DNA from: Hyaloperonospora brassicae
Lineage: Eukaryota; Oomycota; Peronosporomycetes; Peronosporales; Peronosporaceae
Direction: 5' to 3'
DNA: 64,000 nucleotides
NCBI GenBank assembly: GCA_947650285.1
Contig: CANTFL010001025.1
Coordinates: 1-64,000 of the forward strand
In this document: positions 46,732-59,566 of the stretch, piece after piece
How the letters are laid out: each line of letters opens with the position of its first letter
How positions within the stretch are numbered: position 1 is the stretch's first letter
Program-made: the position numbers and the translations under genes
The notes under the pieces: generated by a model
Databases searched by the model: none
The model's input: the letters and a program-made list of their open reading frames with translations, nothing else
Told to the model about the DNA's origin: nothing

Positions 46732-46895
46732 CGTACCCGAGTTACACGCTCACGTACCCAAAGTGACACGGTCGCGTACCCTAAGTGACACTCTCCGGTA
46801 ACCAAGTTGCATACGACGGACCTAAGTACCACATTCACGTACCTAAGTGATACGATTGCGTACCTAAGCAATACGTACCCTGGTTACCCGCGACG
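46732..46895. repeat. CGTACCTAAGTGATACG minisatellite in a divergent promoter
   Basis: About seven degenerate units of 19-23 bp between the POLE3-like and dehydrogenase start codons; consensus near GCGTACCTAAGTGACAC. It fills most of the 203 bp shared upstream region. Confidence 0.85.
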
Positions 46896-46926
46896 TACCC
46901 TCAGGTCCGTGACACCGTCAGTGCCA

Positions 46927-48821
46927 ATGAGCTGCGTCACGGCCGCGGAGCTCGCAGCGTGTGTCGCGACGCTGCAAAAGCTGCACGGAGACGAGGCGCA
47001 CGAGCTCTTCCAGTCGTCGCCACTCTTCAAGCCTCTGCGGACGGTGCTGATCCCGTTTCTTTCCGAGTTGCGCGCCAAGTTCTATCACGGCCACTCGACA
47101 GCCACTGACTCGTCACGACAGCAGCGAAAACGCGCCAAGAAAGTCGAGCGAGCGCGGCAAAAGGCGCTGGACCAGCAGTTCGTGAACAAGACGGCGCTGC
47201 GGGCCGAGCGGATCGCGCGATTGGCAGTGCTACAGACACAGAATCCGCTGCTGGCGCACGTCCCGGACGGCGTCGCTACCGCAGATGAGCCGCTGCTGTT
47301 GACGGAGAAAGGAGACAAGAAAGAGGACAGAGCTGTCGGAGAGAAGCAGGAGACGCAACAGTTGCACTATCATCGAGCGTGCTACACGTGCAAAGTCCGC
47401 TTCCGCCAACTGCACCATTTCTACGACCGATTGTGTCCGTCGTGTGCCGAGCTGAACTACAAGAAGCGGCTGCAAAGTGCAGATTTGAATGGATACGTTG
47501 CAGTGGTTACTGGTGCACGGGTAAAGATCGGGTACGAGATCACGCTCAAGCTGCTGCGAGGTGGAGCGACTGTCATAGCGACCACGCGGTTCCCAAAAGA
47601 CGCGGCGCTTCGATATGCGAAAGAGAAGGACTTTGAACGCTGGAAGGACCGACTGCAAGTCTATGGCATGGATTTCCGTGATTTGGGTGTGATTGACAGG
47701 TTTATGGATCATTTGATGCAAACGTACGGAAGACTGGACATTTTGATCAACAACGCAACGCAAACCATTCGGAGACCCGTGCATTACTACAAGCATCTGA
47801 TCGCGCGGGAGATGGCGCCGCTTGACGATGACCTGGCTCGCGTGGGTCAGATTTTGCGAGGCAATGCTAATCTTCTAGGTTGCAGCAGTGCTGCCGTCAA
47901 TGTGAAAAGCGGCAATGTTGCTGTCAACAGCGCCGCGATCGTCAGCACGAACGGTGAATCTTTGACAGCGATGTATTCTTCCGCACCGACGTCCGTGCAT
48001 CTCGCACAGATGCCACTTGTTGCTGAGGACCAGCAATCCGATGAAACGGCGGCGTTGTTCCCCACTGGTCAGGTGGACCACAACCAGCAGCAAGTAGATC
48101 TGCGCACGTCGAACTCGTGGGTCCAGAACATCAACCAGGTCGAGACCATTGGTGAGTAGTCAATGCGACGATGCGTCGGACACCGTTGACGAGTTTCTCG
48201 CTGACGTGTATGCTACTGTAGAGCTGGTCGAAGTGTTTGCCATCAACACAATGGCACCGTTTATCCTGAACAAGCGTGCGATTCCGCTCCTCGAGAAGGT
48301 ACACGAGACATTGCTGATGCAATGCGTCGCTCGTGTTGACATGTTGTGTCGCTTTCCCGTGCTGTACAGAGCTCGAACGCACACCGCTTTATTATCAACG
48401 TTAGCGCTATGGAAGGCAAGTTTTACCGGAACAAGACGCCGAATCACCCGCACACAAACATGGCCAAGGCAGCAGCAAACATGATGACGAGAACGTGTGC
48501 GGAAGACCTTGCGCGCAAAGGAATCTACATGAACAGCGTCGACACGGTACGAGCATCTATATTGCCCTGCGAGCACGTGTGTGTCAGGCCCTCATCCGTG
48601 CTGTGCTGTTGTGTGCGATGTAGGGCTGGATCAACGACGAGAATCCGCGAGATGTGGCTGTCCGTATTGCCGATGCCCATAACTTCCAGACGCCTCTGGA
48701 TGAGGTCGATGCTGCTGCTCGTGTACTCGACCCGATCTTTGCAATGTTCCAAGACGGCCACACCGTCGTCAAACCTGTCTATGGTCAGTTTCTGAAGGAC
48801 TATACAGTCTCCGAGTGGTAG
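46927..48821 (+). CDS. short-chain dehydrogenase-like protein with N-terminal CxxC pair, four exons
   Basis: Exons 46,927-48,151, 48,222-48,298, 48,370-48,546 and 48,624-48,821, 558 residues, twice the length of a classical SDR. The N-terminal 150 residues are helical and basic ([16 protein letters not shown]). A C-x2-C ... C-x2-C pair ([12 protein letters not shown]; about 152-178) looks like a zinc ribbon. The Rossmann fold follows: [10 protein letters not shown] (193-202), DILINNAT, and INVSAMEG (Ser446). Where SDRs have Y-x-x-x-K the sequence is HTNMAKAA, so Lys467 remains but the catalytic Tyr is Thr. The region at about 310-405 is a low-complexity insertion. The function is unknown; the fold suggests NAD(P)(H) binding. 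The start was set at the first ATG of the open frame; the frame is open further upstream without an ATG. Confidence 0.82.
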
Positions 48822-49959
48822 GCTGTTTTTGGATCATCGGCACCGACTGTATCATCGGTCAATTGCCAAAGAGAGGCATGGGACTTTATGTTGAAAGCTG
48901 CGATGCAGGAGGACTTGTCTACAGCATCGACGCCAAGTAGCAAGGAAAGGTCTTATGGGTACAACGGAATAGATCTGAATGCGACGGCAGAAGGTCCGAG
49001 CGAGAGGCGATGCGCTGAGGCCGCTAACTTGTCACACGTAGTGACACAAGAGAGAGCACTCGACTTGCCCTTGTTTTGCGTCGTCACGTCGTGTGTCGTG
49101 GTGCGAACAGTCGTACCAGCTGGCAGGCAAAGCTGAGGGACCATCACTCTGGCCGGTCCACCCAAGCACTGGAAAAAAGGCAACAAGTTTCTGCTCTTCT
49201 CGATCGACAGCCGCTCTATTCTGACAGTGACGATGCAGTAAAAGAGCCTGTGGACGGCTGCACCGGCTTCAGCTGCAGCGCTGACATGAACCATAACTCA
49301 CACAGCTGTTATGCACACGTCTGTCTATCTGTCTGTCTGTCTATCTGTCTGTCTGTCTGTCTGTCTGTCTGCATCACGCGACAACTTCGCGACGTCGACA
49401 ACGCCAGAAACAGCCGTTGTTCGTTGCGTTACTTTTGTGTTTATTGTATGGGCCGTGAGGGGTCGACGCGCGAGAAATGATTGCGACAGACCCAAAGCGA
49501 TTGTTCGTTCAGATTTCCACGCGAGCGCCGGCGGGTCCCCCGTCAAATCCGATCGTCTCGGTCCGTTTTCTACTGACAGGATCTGCCTGCACCAAACGCA
49601 CTCCACGTCCGGATTCAGTTGGCAAAAAAAGCGACACGAAACATCCAAAGTAGCAGCAGAAGTAGCCAAAGCGGCTGAAGTAGTAGCAGTAGCAGGAGCA
49701 ACGACGTCGCGGACGTGATGGGCGGGGCTCAATCGTGGCTATGCGGGACCAACTTGGGGCGAGAAGATAACCTCTTGCAGTCCGTCCATCGGCGCACGAA
49801 TGGGTTCACACACACCCGAGAGGTGCACACGGTCAGCTTGAGACCGGTGATCGCATCTGCACCGCAGGTAGACGACGACGTGTATTGGTTGTAACTGTGT
49901 ACATGAGGTTTGTGTACAAAACTCTGATGGGTCTGACACGACGCTGCGTGAGGCTTTAG
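48822..49959. other. intergenic stretch with a CTGT microsatellite
   Basis: 49,319-49,372 is a CTGT/CTAT tetranucleotide run. No gene recognised; frames at 48,888-49,732 are short or derived from the repeat. The right end is presumably the kinase promoter or an unrecognised first exon. Confidence 0.5.
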
Positions 49960-51511
49960 ATGATCAAGTTGCAGGGCCCGTCGTACAGTAGCGGCAGTCT
50001 GGACGCAAAGTACGAGATGCTGGATGAGATTGGTGGGTCGATGGACTGGACCTCTGTGCGCCGTCTTTGCTGAGACTGACTGCGACTGCTACTGCTACTG
50101 CTGGTGCCTCTTGTTGTGCAGGACATGGAGGCACGTCGGTCGTGTACAAGTGTCGTGAACGGCGCTCGGGTGTCGTCCGAGCGTGCAAGATCATTGACCG
50201 ACGCGTCGTTGAGAAAGAACACAATGGCGCGATGGAGCAACTGCAAGTGCGTTACGAGTGCGCGTGTGTGTGTGTGTGTGGTTGACAGTGTGAAGCATGG
50301 ATCGAATGGGCGGGGATGTCTGTGCTGGAGATCTGATGTTGTCGTGCTGATGGGGTCACGGTGTTGTTGTGTGCAGGTGGAAATTCAAGTCTTGCAGTCG
50401 CTGAGGCATCCGAATATCATTCATATCGAAGACGTGTACTTGTCGGGATCGAAGATCTGCATGGTATGCAAAGAGACGCCTTTTGTTCGTCATTTTGTTA
50501 CAGGAAAACTTACTGGTTTGTGTGCGCCCTCGGGCAGGTGACCGAGTACATGGGCGGCGGTGAGCTGTTTGATTACGTCGTCGATAGGGGGACACTGTCC
50601 GAGGTGGAAGCAAGCACAATCGTTCGACAGATCACGTCGGCGGTCGCCTACTTGCACGCACGTGGAATCATACACCGTGACCTGAAACCAGGTGGGTCTA
50701 TCTGGCTGTCAGGTGGTGGTAGAGTTTGCGTTTTACACCTACCGCGTGCTCATTGGGCTTGTACGTGCTGTCGAACAGAGAACGTTATGCTGACGAGCAA
50801 ATCGCGCGGAGCAGATGTAAAGATCATTGACTTCGGTCTAGCCAAGTTACTGGATGCGGATGGCGAGACAGCTTCGTTCCTGGGAACTAGGGGTTATCTA
50901 GCGCCTGAGATGCTGCAGCGTCAGGCGTACTCCATGTCCGTGGACATGTGGGCGCTGGGAATCATCGTTTACATTTTGCTCTGTGGTTGCCTACCCTTCG
51001 ATGATGAGAGCAGCAAAATTGCCAACGACAAAGCAGCTCGGGTAGGTGGCGCGGTCATTGGCAGACGTGCTAGAGACCACGTCGATGTCAACAAGTCACT
51101 CATTCGTTGTGTTTATGCAGGCAAGGTTTGGTCTCCGCTTTCCTCGTTGGGCGAATGGTTTATCAGAGAGTGCAAAAGATTTACTCCGACAACTGCTTGG
51201 TATGTACAGCAGCAGCTCATTTTCTGATGGGATCAAACGACTCGTGCTCATTTGCTCTTCGCTGTCTGGCAGAGGTGAACTCAGCCAATCGATACTCGGC
51301 AGAGCAAACGCTAGCACATCCGTGGGTCACGGGTGCTCGCACATCCAACAAGTACTTGAAGTCGCCTAATTACCTTCGCACGATCAAACAGGAACAAGTT
51401 CGGGAGAAGATGAACAGCCGCGCGAATGGCATGCCACTGCCGCATGGCAATGACATGGAAGCGTGCCCCAGCAACAACCTATCGATCAGCGTCCGAAGAC
51501 AGTCGCGCTGA
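49960..51511 (+). CDS. CAMK-type serine/threonine protein kinase, seven exons
   Basis: Exons 49,960-50,032, 50,122-50,246, 50,377-50,463, 50,538-50,691, 50,779-51,041, 51,121-51,199 and 51,273-51,511; all GT..AG, phases kept, 339 residues. All kinase motifs are present: a Gly loop (GHGGTSVVYK, about 25-34), VRACK (the ATP-binding Lys), HRDLKPEN (141-148), DFGLA (164-168), GTRGYLAPEM, SVDMWALGIIVYILLCG, and HPWV at the end of the fold. The layout is of the calcium/calmodulin-dependent kinase group. After the kinase domain there is only a short basic tail without an obvious calmodulin site, so regulation is unclear. A stop codon lies just before the chosen ATG in the same frame; an upstream exon adding an N-terminal domain cannot be excluded. 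Confidence 0.9.
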
Positions 51512-52295
51512 GTGGTGTATCATACTCGCAAAAACGTCGCATGCAGTCTAATATGCAGTACACTGACGACAACGACAGGCTTTCGTCGTTACGTTTTGAG
51601 CAGTGCTGCCGATCACTGCCGCTTTGCAGCAGCAAACGTGACGCAAAAGCAGTGTAAGCGAACAGAGACTGACCGGTCAGCACACGAAAGCAGGTCGTGC
51701 GTCGGTTCTAAATCAGGAAGCTTCGTTTGAATCATCGCAGCAATGAACGTTTTGGGGTATTCTCGCTCGTGTCAGAAACACCATGCAAAACTAGCCCCCG
51801 CGGCGCATCCTTGTTGCTGCTAGATTTAGAAACACCTGCCTAAATTCTTTGCTTGCGACAGAAGTAGTTGCTACTTGAGGTCACCCGATCGAGAGAGAAA
51901 AAAATAAGTCGAGCAACGGACTAAATAAAATATTATCATTAAACGCAGCTTTTGCATCGCTTGTCTCGCCTTCATTTGCTCATTTGCGTCGTCGAGTCCG
52001 CACGCGCTCTGCCACTCAGGAAGAACCGGCAGCAAAAAAGAGGAAAGAAAACGACCACTGCAGGCGCTGGAGAAGAAAGCACGTGGACAGATTGTAGCCA
52101 TCTGCGACCTTTGTCTCTTCGGGTAGTCTGTCGTCCTCGTGTAGCTCAGTTTGTGCGCTCGGTTAAGACGCCGTCGACAAGGGGCAAAGACTGTACCCAT
52201 CTGCGTATCCTTTTCTTGCTCGACTGTGCTGAACACCCGTCGCGATGCGACGCTCGACGCGACTCGAGGCCGCGTCGACGGGCCGAGCCCCGCGC
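51512..52295. other. intergenic stretch, no recognised gene
   Basis: No gene recognised. AT-rich 3' part of the kinase gene, then the upstream region of the helicase gene. An overlapping frame pair at 51,871-52,364 lacks motifs. Confidence 0.45.
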
Positions 52296-55200
52296 ATGTC
52301 GAAATTGATTGCACAACATGCGCAACTTGTGCGTCAGGTCCGTGCTAGAGCAACTTAAGAGCACCTTTGCGTCGATAGATACGCTTCTCTTTTTGCAGTG
52401 GGAAGCAAAAGAGTATATGGACTAGAAGCATAGAGAACGATAGTCAGAACGAGGTGGAAGCTGAGATGTGTCCTTTTACTTACTGCGTTTTCTTCTTCTC
52501 TCTTTCTTTCGTGACCGTGTCTGCTGTAGGGTACAGAAGAGTCAGATGACGAGTGGAAACCCGATGGAACAGCCGCCGCCGCCGACGATGAGGAAGATGG
52601 GGAATCGTCAGACTTGACGTCGTCGTCGGAGGAAGAAGAAGAAACGACCAAGCGGCGTGTTCGAGTGAACAAGAGAAAGGTCTTGGACAGTGACAGCTCT
52701 GATCAGGAGAAGAAGACTACTGGACGTCGGTCGAAAATGAAAAAGATGAAGAGAGTCAAACGTCCGGTCAAAGCGCTGTCAAATGCGCCGCCTCTACGGA
52801 AGGGACACAAGACGAGTATACCAGCTACGAAGCGTTCTACCGATGAGGTCAAGACTGAGGCGAACCGGCATGGACCTATGACCAAGTCGATGAAAGAAAA
52901 GGACAAAACGTCGGATACACATCGACGGCCGATGAAGCAGCAGAAGCGTGCCACTGTGCATATAAAAGATGACCGCGTGGTGCAACAGACCACGGTATCG
53001 CACAGCGGTGTGCCATCGAATTATACACTGGACAACTTTTTTGACGAAATACTGGAGTGGAGTTTTTTCGAGGCGTTGAGGCAAGAAGCACAGGGCAGTC
53101 ATTCACATGGTACAGACGCGACGAACGAAGGATCTGAGAAGGGTGACGTTGAGCAAGTACCGAGCAAGTTTCGGTCGTACGAGCACTACTTTTCGGTATG
53201 GAAACCGCTCGCGCTGGAAGAAGTACAAGCGCAGACAATCAACGCCGTCACGACGGATAATCCTAGCCCGATCTCGGTCACTGTAAAAGGTTTTGGAGCG
53301 ACATTCATCTCTAAGAGCTGCAAGGTTCGTGTAGACCTGAGGAAGCAAAACGCGTCGGGTATGCGGCGCCATCCGCTCTCCGAGTTCTATGCGAACGATC
53401 TGGTGCTTATCTCACCAGATGCAGGCTATTTCCGTACAGCTTTGGCCCCGTTGAGAGGTGGCCATGGTAAGAAGGGCGAAGCAAATAAGGAAGCCGCAAC
53501 GGGTCCTCCTGTTGGGTTCCTGGCAATTGTGGCAACCCAGAGAGCGTCAAAAGAGGGGCTGACTATGACCATCTTGAGATCCGGATGGGGAGCATTGGAG
53601 AAAGAGAAGAGCACCTATCTGTTCAAGCTCAATAACCTGGTCACCAGCGTCCGCGAGTTCCGTGCGCTTTGTGACTGTAGTCATTACGGGCTGCTACCGC
53701 TGCTATTGTCAGGCAAGCACAAGCAAGAGAATATGCAGCTTGATTCACTTGGGCTTAAGTATGTCCAATGGCTCTCGAGAACTTTCAACGACTCGCAACG
53801 AGAAGCCATTACAGCAGCCGCAACATCAGAAGGGTTCACTTTGATAAAAGGTCCTCCAGGCACAGGCAAAACCACAACGCTCAAAGGCCTGCTCAACTCA
53901 TTGCATTTGCGCGAGTACAATCGGTATTACAACGCCGTACTAGATGTGGCGCGTCGTCCGGATAATGAGACCGCAAAAGCATGGGCGCAGGTGGGAAATG
54001 AAAAGCCCCACATTCTAGTTACCGCGCCATCCAATGCTGCTGTCGACAACATCGTTAGCAAGGTGATCGAAGAGGGATTTTGTGATGGCGAAGGACGACG
54101 GTACTTTCCTAAAATCGTTCGCGTTGGACGAGGCTTGGTACGTTTGCTGTTCCCGACATGTGTAGTATGCGTGGTCCCTGACATCTTTTTCTCTATGTTT
54201 CATTTTATTCCATAGAGTGCAAATGTGCAAAGCGTTGGCTTGGAAAACCAAGTCGACCAAATTTGTAGCCAACCACTTGATGTGCTTGAGGGCCAAATCA
54301 ATCGCTTGCGGCACGAGCTGGTGGTGGTACGTACAATGCGTTTGTAGCGGTAGTGTCGTTCGGTGAAGATTATGACGTGCTGTCGATTGTCAAGGTGGAG
54401 CGTGACTCGCTTATGCTACGAGATCAGTTGCGGGATATCGTTGCTTGGATCGAGCACGATCCGGTGAAGGCGTTGGAAGAGATCGCTCAAGCGGAAGCGC
54501 AGCGAAACAAGCCTGCAGCATCCGCACTTGTTTCGGCTTCGTTGCCGCAACTCCCTCCGCTTCCACAGCCACAAGAAATGCCTTCCTCTTCTACTGCTGA
54601 CCTCGTATCGCCACCACCTCTGCCGCCGTCCCGACAAGTATCACTATATCCGACTTCCCCTCCGCCGCCTCCCTCTCCCCCAGCTTCTAGACCCGCTACT
54701 GGGCGTTCTTGTCCAGAAGACGCAAGCGCAGTAGTTGACCCTGGTTGTGATACCGTCGATATCAGAGGAGACGATATCGATATGCCGGAAGAAGAGGAAG
54801 AAGATGAGGCATTTCCTGCTTCGTTTGGAGCTCCACCGCCGGTGTGGGATGAGCAACACGAGATGTTTAATGCTCGAGCGAGTGGACAGGCTTTGGACGC
54901 GTTTCTGGATGATGGCAGTAATTCTGAAGAAGATGAACCGCTCCCGGGTGGAGCGAGTGCCGATAAAAGTCAAGACCAGGAGGAGCGTGGCAAGTCGTTA
55001 TCTTCTGCCTCCCGTTTGCAGACAGATACTGGAATGTCTGGTGAAAACGATGAAAAGAAGTGTCACAACGATCGTGCAGCCGCATCGTCAGCTAGTGATC
55101 CTATTGTAGTCGACGATGACAGCAGTGACGACACGCCTGATCAGGACGAACCCTTACCAGGACAAGAACCAAGCGCCGAATATCGCAAGCAGGACGAGGA

Positions 55201-57453
55201 GCTGTTATTCTTGACGGGGCAGCCAAACGGAAGTCAACATCATGAAGTGGTGGACTCCCCCCGTAGCTCGTTCCCGTCATCGCCGCCTCCATCTCCATTG
55301 TCACCCGTGCCATCGCTGCCTCCACCTCCTCCGTTACTACCACCGCCAGACGATCTTTCTGACGGTCGACACCGGCCGTTGTCTCCGGCCGTTGTTATAT
55401 CGCAGTCTCCACGTCCACCTCCACCAACTACTCCTGATACAATGGATACGAAGGGGTGGGACCTCATCGACTACTCAAGGTATCATCCTTATGTGGCCAT
55501 GGCCCAGCGAATCAACGGGTGTTTGGAAAAGCTTGCCGAAGTACGTATATTGTGCTTACGTCTATTTTTACGTGACTGACGGCGGTTTTGTTTCTTGGCC
55601 AGGTCAAGCTGGAGTTACAGCGGCACCAGTTTGCTCGACAAGCAGTCAGTGAAATGAGGGGCAAACTGTCGCAATCGACGCGGCAATCTTTGGAAGTTTC
55701 ATTTCTGGATACGGCACACATTGTGTTCACCACGCTCAACAGTGCGGGTGTTGCTGCGCTAGATGCTAGTGCCAGATACGATGTGCTGGTCGTCGATGAA
55801 GCAGCTCAGGCTGTTGAACTATCTACCATCATTCCGATGAAGTACGTACTGTACTTGCTTATGCCATTCGCACTTTGGCTTACAAGCACCGTTCGCATTG
55901 CTTGATGTTAGATTTGGCAGCAAGCAGTGTGTGCTGGTTGGCGACCCGCAACAGCTTTCAGCCACAGTTTTTTCCCGAAACAGCGGTCAGTCTCTGTATG
56001 AGCGAAGTTTGTTTGAGCGACTGGAAAGCTGTGAACATCCCGTGCATATGCTGCGAACGCAGTACCGAAGGTATGATCACCGTTGTGTTTGCTTGGAGTT
56101 GCTTGCTAACTCGAGTGTTGTCCCCTGTTGTGTGTTCAGTCACCCGATGATTTCAGACTTTCCTAGAAACTACTTTTACGATGGAAAGCTTCAAGATGGA
56201 GACAATGTGAAGGGTGGCGACTACGCGAAGCCGTACCACAATCTTGGCCCCGCGTTCATGCCGCTGGTGTTCTGGAACCTACTCAGCAGTCGCGAAAAAG
56301 CAACTAAATCAGTGTCACGCATGAATGTCGGTGAAGCGGAGCTGGCAGTGAATTTGTACCTCACGTTGCGAAACTCTTGCCCTTCTGACTCGATTGCCGG
56401 CAAGGTTGGTATGATTACGCCGTACAGCCAGCAAATGGAAGAGCTGAGGAATCGATTTCGCCGCGCTTTGGGCGAGCGCTACGAGCAAGAGGTGGAGATC
56501 AATACTGTCGACGGTTTCCAAGGACGCGAAAAGGACATAATTATCTGTACGTTGATTCTTTTCTGCATATGTCTTGCCGAAGCGTATGGGTCAATGGAAG
56601 ATTGAGAACTAATGAAGCTAACCGTAACGTTTGGTGCGAGGCAGTGTCCACCGTGCGAGCTGACCCGAAAGCTGGTGTTGGTTTCTTGAACGACATCCGG
56701 CGAATGAATGTGGCGCTTACTCGAGCAAAGTTTGCATGCTATGTGATCGGCAAAGAGAAGACTTTGCGCTCCTCGAAGCCTTGGTCGGCTCTGTTGGACC
56801 ATGCGTACAATCGGCAATGTATTGTTCATGTGGAAAGCCCACATTGCAATCTGCTTAAACTGGAGCCGCTGGAGCAACCTGCTGAGACAGGAAGGAGTCA
56901 TGTAGCAGGGGTACCAAGAAGCTCGCAGTATCAACGCCAAAGGCAACCTGACGCAACTCAGGCAATGCCACCTGACTTTCATGTACCATACGCACCATCA
57001 GGTAAGAGCTGGAACGAAAGAGGACGAGAGAATGACGGAATGCGTGGAGGGCGATGGAATGGTCAAAGGGGAGGTCGTGGTCATCGAGGACGGCGTCGAG
57101 GAGCGCCAATGCAGCCATACGCGTCACATCAGCAATTCGGGCAGGGTTCGCAATACCCAAGGCAACCTGCGCCCGGTGAATATGGTCAGCATACGCCCAT
57201 GAGCGTGGCAATGCATTGCGAAGGAAGACCTCCTGCAGCAGGTGCCCCTCCGCAATCCGCTCCGGGATATCCTGTCCCTCGCGGTCCTGCTCCGGCCTTC
57301 CACTCTGCTCCCGTGCAAGCTACAAGACCGTACCCTGGAAATGCTGCTTCCGCGTTTCCTCAGCCAACAACCAATGGGTCAGGACGTGCTAAGCCCCGAG
57401 ATCCTCGACAACGCGCAGCAAGAAAAACTGGGCCTTCTGACGTTGAGGGTTGA
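52296..57453 (+). CDS. SEN1: Sen1/senataxin-like superfamily 1 helicase, eight exons
   Basis: Exons 52,296-52,337, 52,530-54,137, 54,216-54,326, 54,395-55,540, 55,603-55,841, 55,912-56,070, 56,140-56,546 and 56,645-57,453; all in frame, 1,506 residues. Sen1/senataxin unwinds RNA-DNA hybrids and ends transcription by RNA polymerase II. Order: an acidic/basic N-terminal tail with EEEEE and KRRVRVNKRK; Walker A GPPGTGKTT (about 455-463); TAPSNAAVDN; IVRVGRG; DEAAQA (Walker B, about 1,035); LVGDPQQLSAT; QYRSHPMISDFP; TPYSQQ; TVDGFQGREKDII; RMNVALTRAK. Between the stalk helices an insertion of about 310 residues (exon 4) is Pro-, Asp/Glu- and Ser-rich. The C-terminus has an RGG-rich stretch (about 1,366-1,385) and a Pro/Gln/Gly-rich tail. 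The first 42 bp exon is the least certain part. It could be another member of the Upf1-like group (for example IGHMBP2), but the motifs fit Sen1 best. Confidence 0.9.
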
Positions 57454-59566
57454 ACCTGTGTTGTAGCGCTAGAACGAACCTGTGAGCTTGCCATGGACTC
57501 TGGATACGAACATGTGGTGTTGGCATGTGCGAAGCTTGATGATCTACGACTTCTGTCCGCTTGCTGGAGTCGAAAATGGGTACATGTCGACATGTATGGA
57601 CTGATGAACGGTAGATCGATTGCTTGTCGAGTCAGACGGAGGCTGGCAGCGCTTCGGATTCAGCCACGATATGACTCACGTAAGAGGTGCAAAATCCGGT
57701 GCTGAGTCCAGGCAGTCTTTGCGCACCCGTTTTGCGCCGACTCGATGATGGAGGTAAATCCACGCAAGTGCGTAGGCTTTGCTCAAGCAGAACTTGCAGC
57801 AAAGATGGTGTGTGTCAAGAGCCGTTTGCTCGCTCCACAGGTCGCAATTTGGATGACACGTTACATATGGCTTTGTGGCTCAGCCGCTTTTGGTCAGTCA
57901 AAGTTCGAGACTTGGTGGAGACTGTACGCACACAACAGAGTTTAACAAGCGAGTACATGCGTCATAAGACTTGCGATGGCAGCTCCTTGCGGGCAAAGGC
58001 CCGTACTGCCGCTGGTGTTTATCGCACACACGCATGCCGCTTAGCTGTGCGACGTATGCAACGGACTCGGTATCAGCTCTCGTCAAGGCAGACATGCACA
58101 TACGCTGAAGGCGTTGCTGGGCTAGACTCAATCTCGATGATCAGACGGTCTGGTTGGATGGTGAATAGCATCCAGGAGAAGCAAGCGATTACCTGACGCA
58201 AGCGAGTTTCCCACTCGCTTTCAGCATGGCGGTTGTTGATACCCTGATAGAGGCAACAAGGTGATGTTTGGTGGCTGATCTCTCTGTATTCGTTTTTGTT
58301 GCCGCATGTACTTGATGCATGACAGCAGCAGCTCGATCGTGGCGACTACATTGTTCACAGCGACAGAATAAGCAGGACCGTTTGTGATTGTCACCACAGT
58401 GGATGCAGGCGGAGGCGGTCTAGAATGGGACGACATCAACATGGGCAGAGACTCAGCAAAGCGAAAGTCTGCGAACACTTGCTTACAAGATACAGTCCTC
58501 CCGATGCAGCTCCCCTGTACGAGGTTCACAGTCCCGACCAGGACGAACTCGAAACAACGACCACGCTCAGTGAAGAACAGACGAGTTTCTAGCAAACACA
58601 AACCGTCGGGAGGTCAGCGTCAAGGAAGCTGGTCATGGCCACAATCCTGCGGAGGCAGTGTTGATTTTCCCGTCCATGAGAAAAGTGTACGCAGAAGAGA
58701 GACATATCATTCGTGAAGAGAGACCGGTCATTCGTGATTTGTCGTATGGACAAGTTGCGCCAAAAGTGGTTCTCATGACGCTGCGCCCGAGAGATCCCCA
58801 GCTGTGCACTCACTTTTGGTCTACAAGACATGTACAACGAGAAGAAGCACGCGGATGCGGGCCAAGGAGCTGGCGAGATGATCAACTGCCATTGGCCATG
58901 CCGCAACAAGAGACTCGGCCCGGGTATACTCGTGCACCGATCAAGGTACGCTACGATCGGCTTCCTCCGCGCCAACAGCGCATTCTGCTCGACCAGCTAA
59001 GTCTGCTTTTTGCAAAAACAGCTGCATGACTTTGTTCAGGACTCCGACATTGTGACCTGCGGACGTCGACGGACGAGAACATCACGCGGTCGTCTGTTTG
59101 TCTGTCTGTGATGGACAACTGGACACGCAGAGATTCGTCATCGAGTCGCACGAGGTAACTTCGTTTCGAGATCGTACGATCGTTCGAACACGACGCGTTT
59201 GGCATCTTGTTGGCAACACGCGACGGTAAAAAGGACCAGGATGACCTGAATCTCGACATGGGTACAAGAGCAGACTGTGCCAATGGTCTATGAATCGCTA
59301 GGGTTCCAATGTAGAAAGAGCACAAGGGGCGCACCTCACTCTTTCTAGGAGCGGCGCAGCTTTGACAGCACTTTTTCTATTCGACTTTTTTCCAGATCGG
59401 TAGCCTTGTTCACCATGTGGCTTCCACACCGGTTGACGTCCCAATTCCATGTGCACCACACTACAAACGGCAGACGGTTCGTCGTAATCGTCACGCAGTG
59501 CGCGACTTTCCTCGCGTCGCCCGCCCTACCTCTCCTCCGTTTGGTCATACCACACGAGTAGCGAGC
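57454..59566. other. intergenic stretch with unassigned open frames
   Basis: No gene recognised with confidence. A plus-strand frame at 58,658-59,029 is basic and protein-like in its middle, and the overlapping minus-strand frame at 58,221-58,601 has a helical stretch (NNVVATIELLLSCIKYMRQQ); both cannot be real over their shared part, and I recognise neither. The right end is the upstream region of the AP-4 sigma gene. Confidence 0.4.

Noticed and set aside
58221..59029. Two opposing open frames that each look partly protein-like
   Set aside because: No family recognised, no convincing start for the minus-strand frame (non-ATG), and no supported splice structure.
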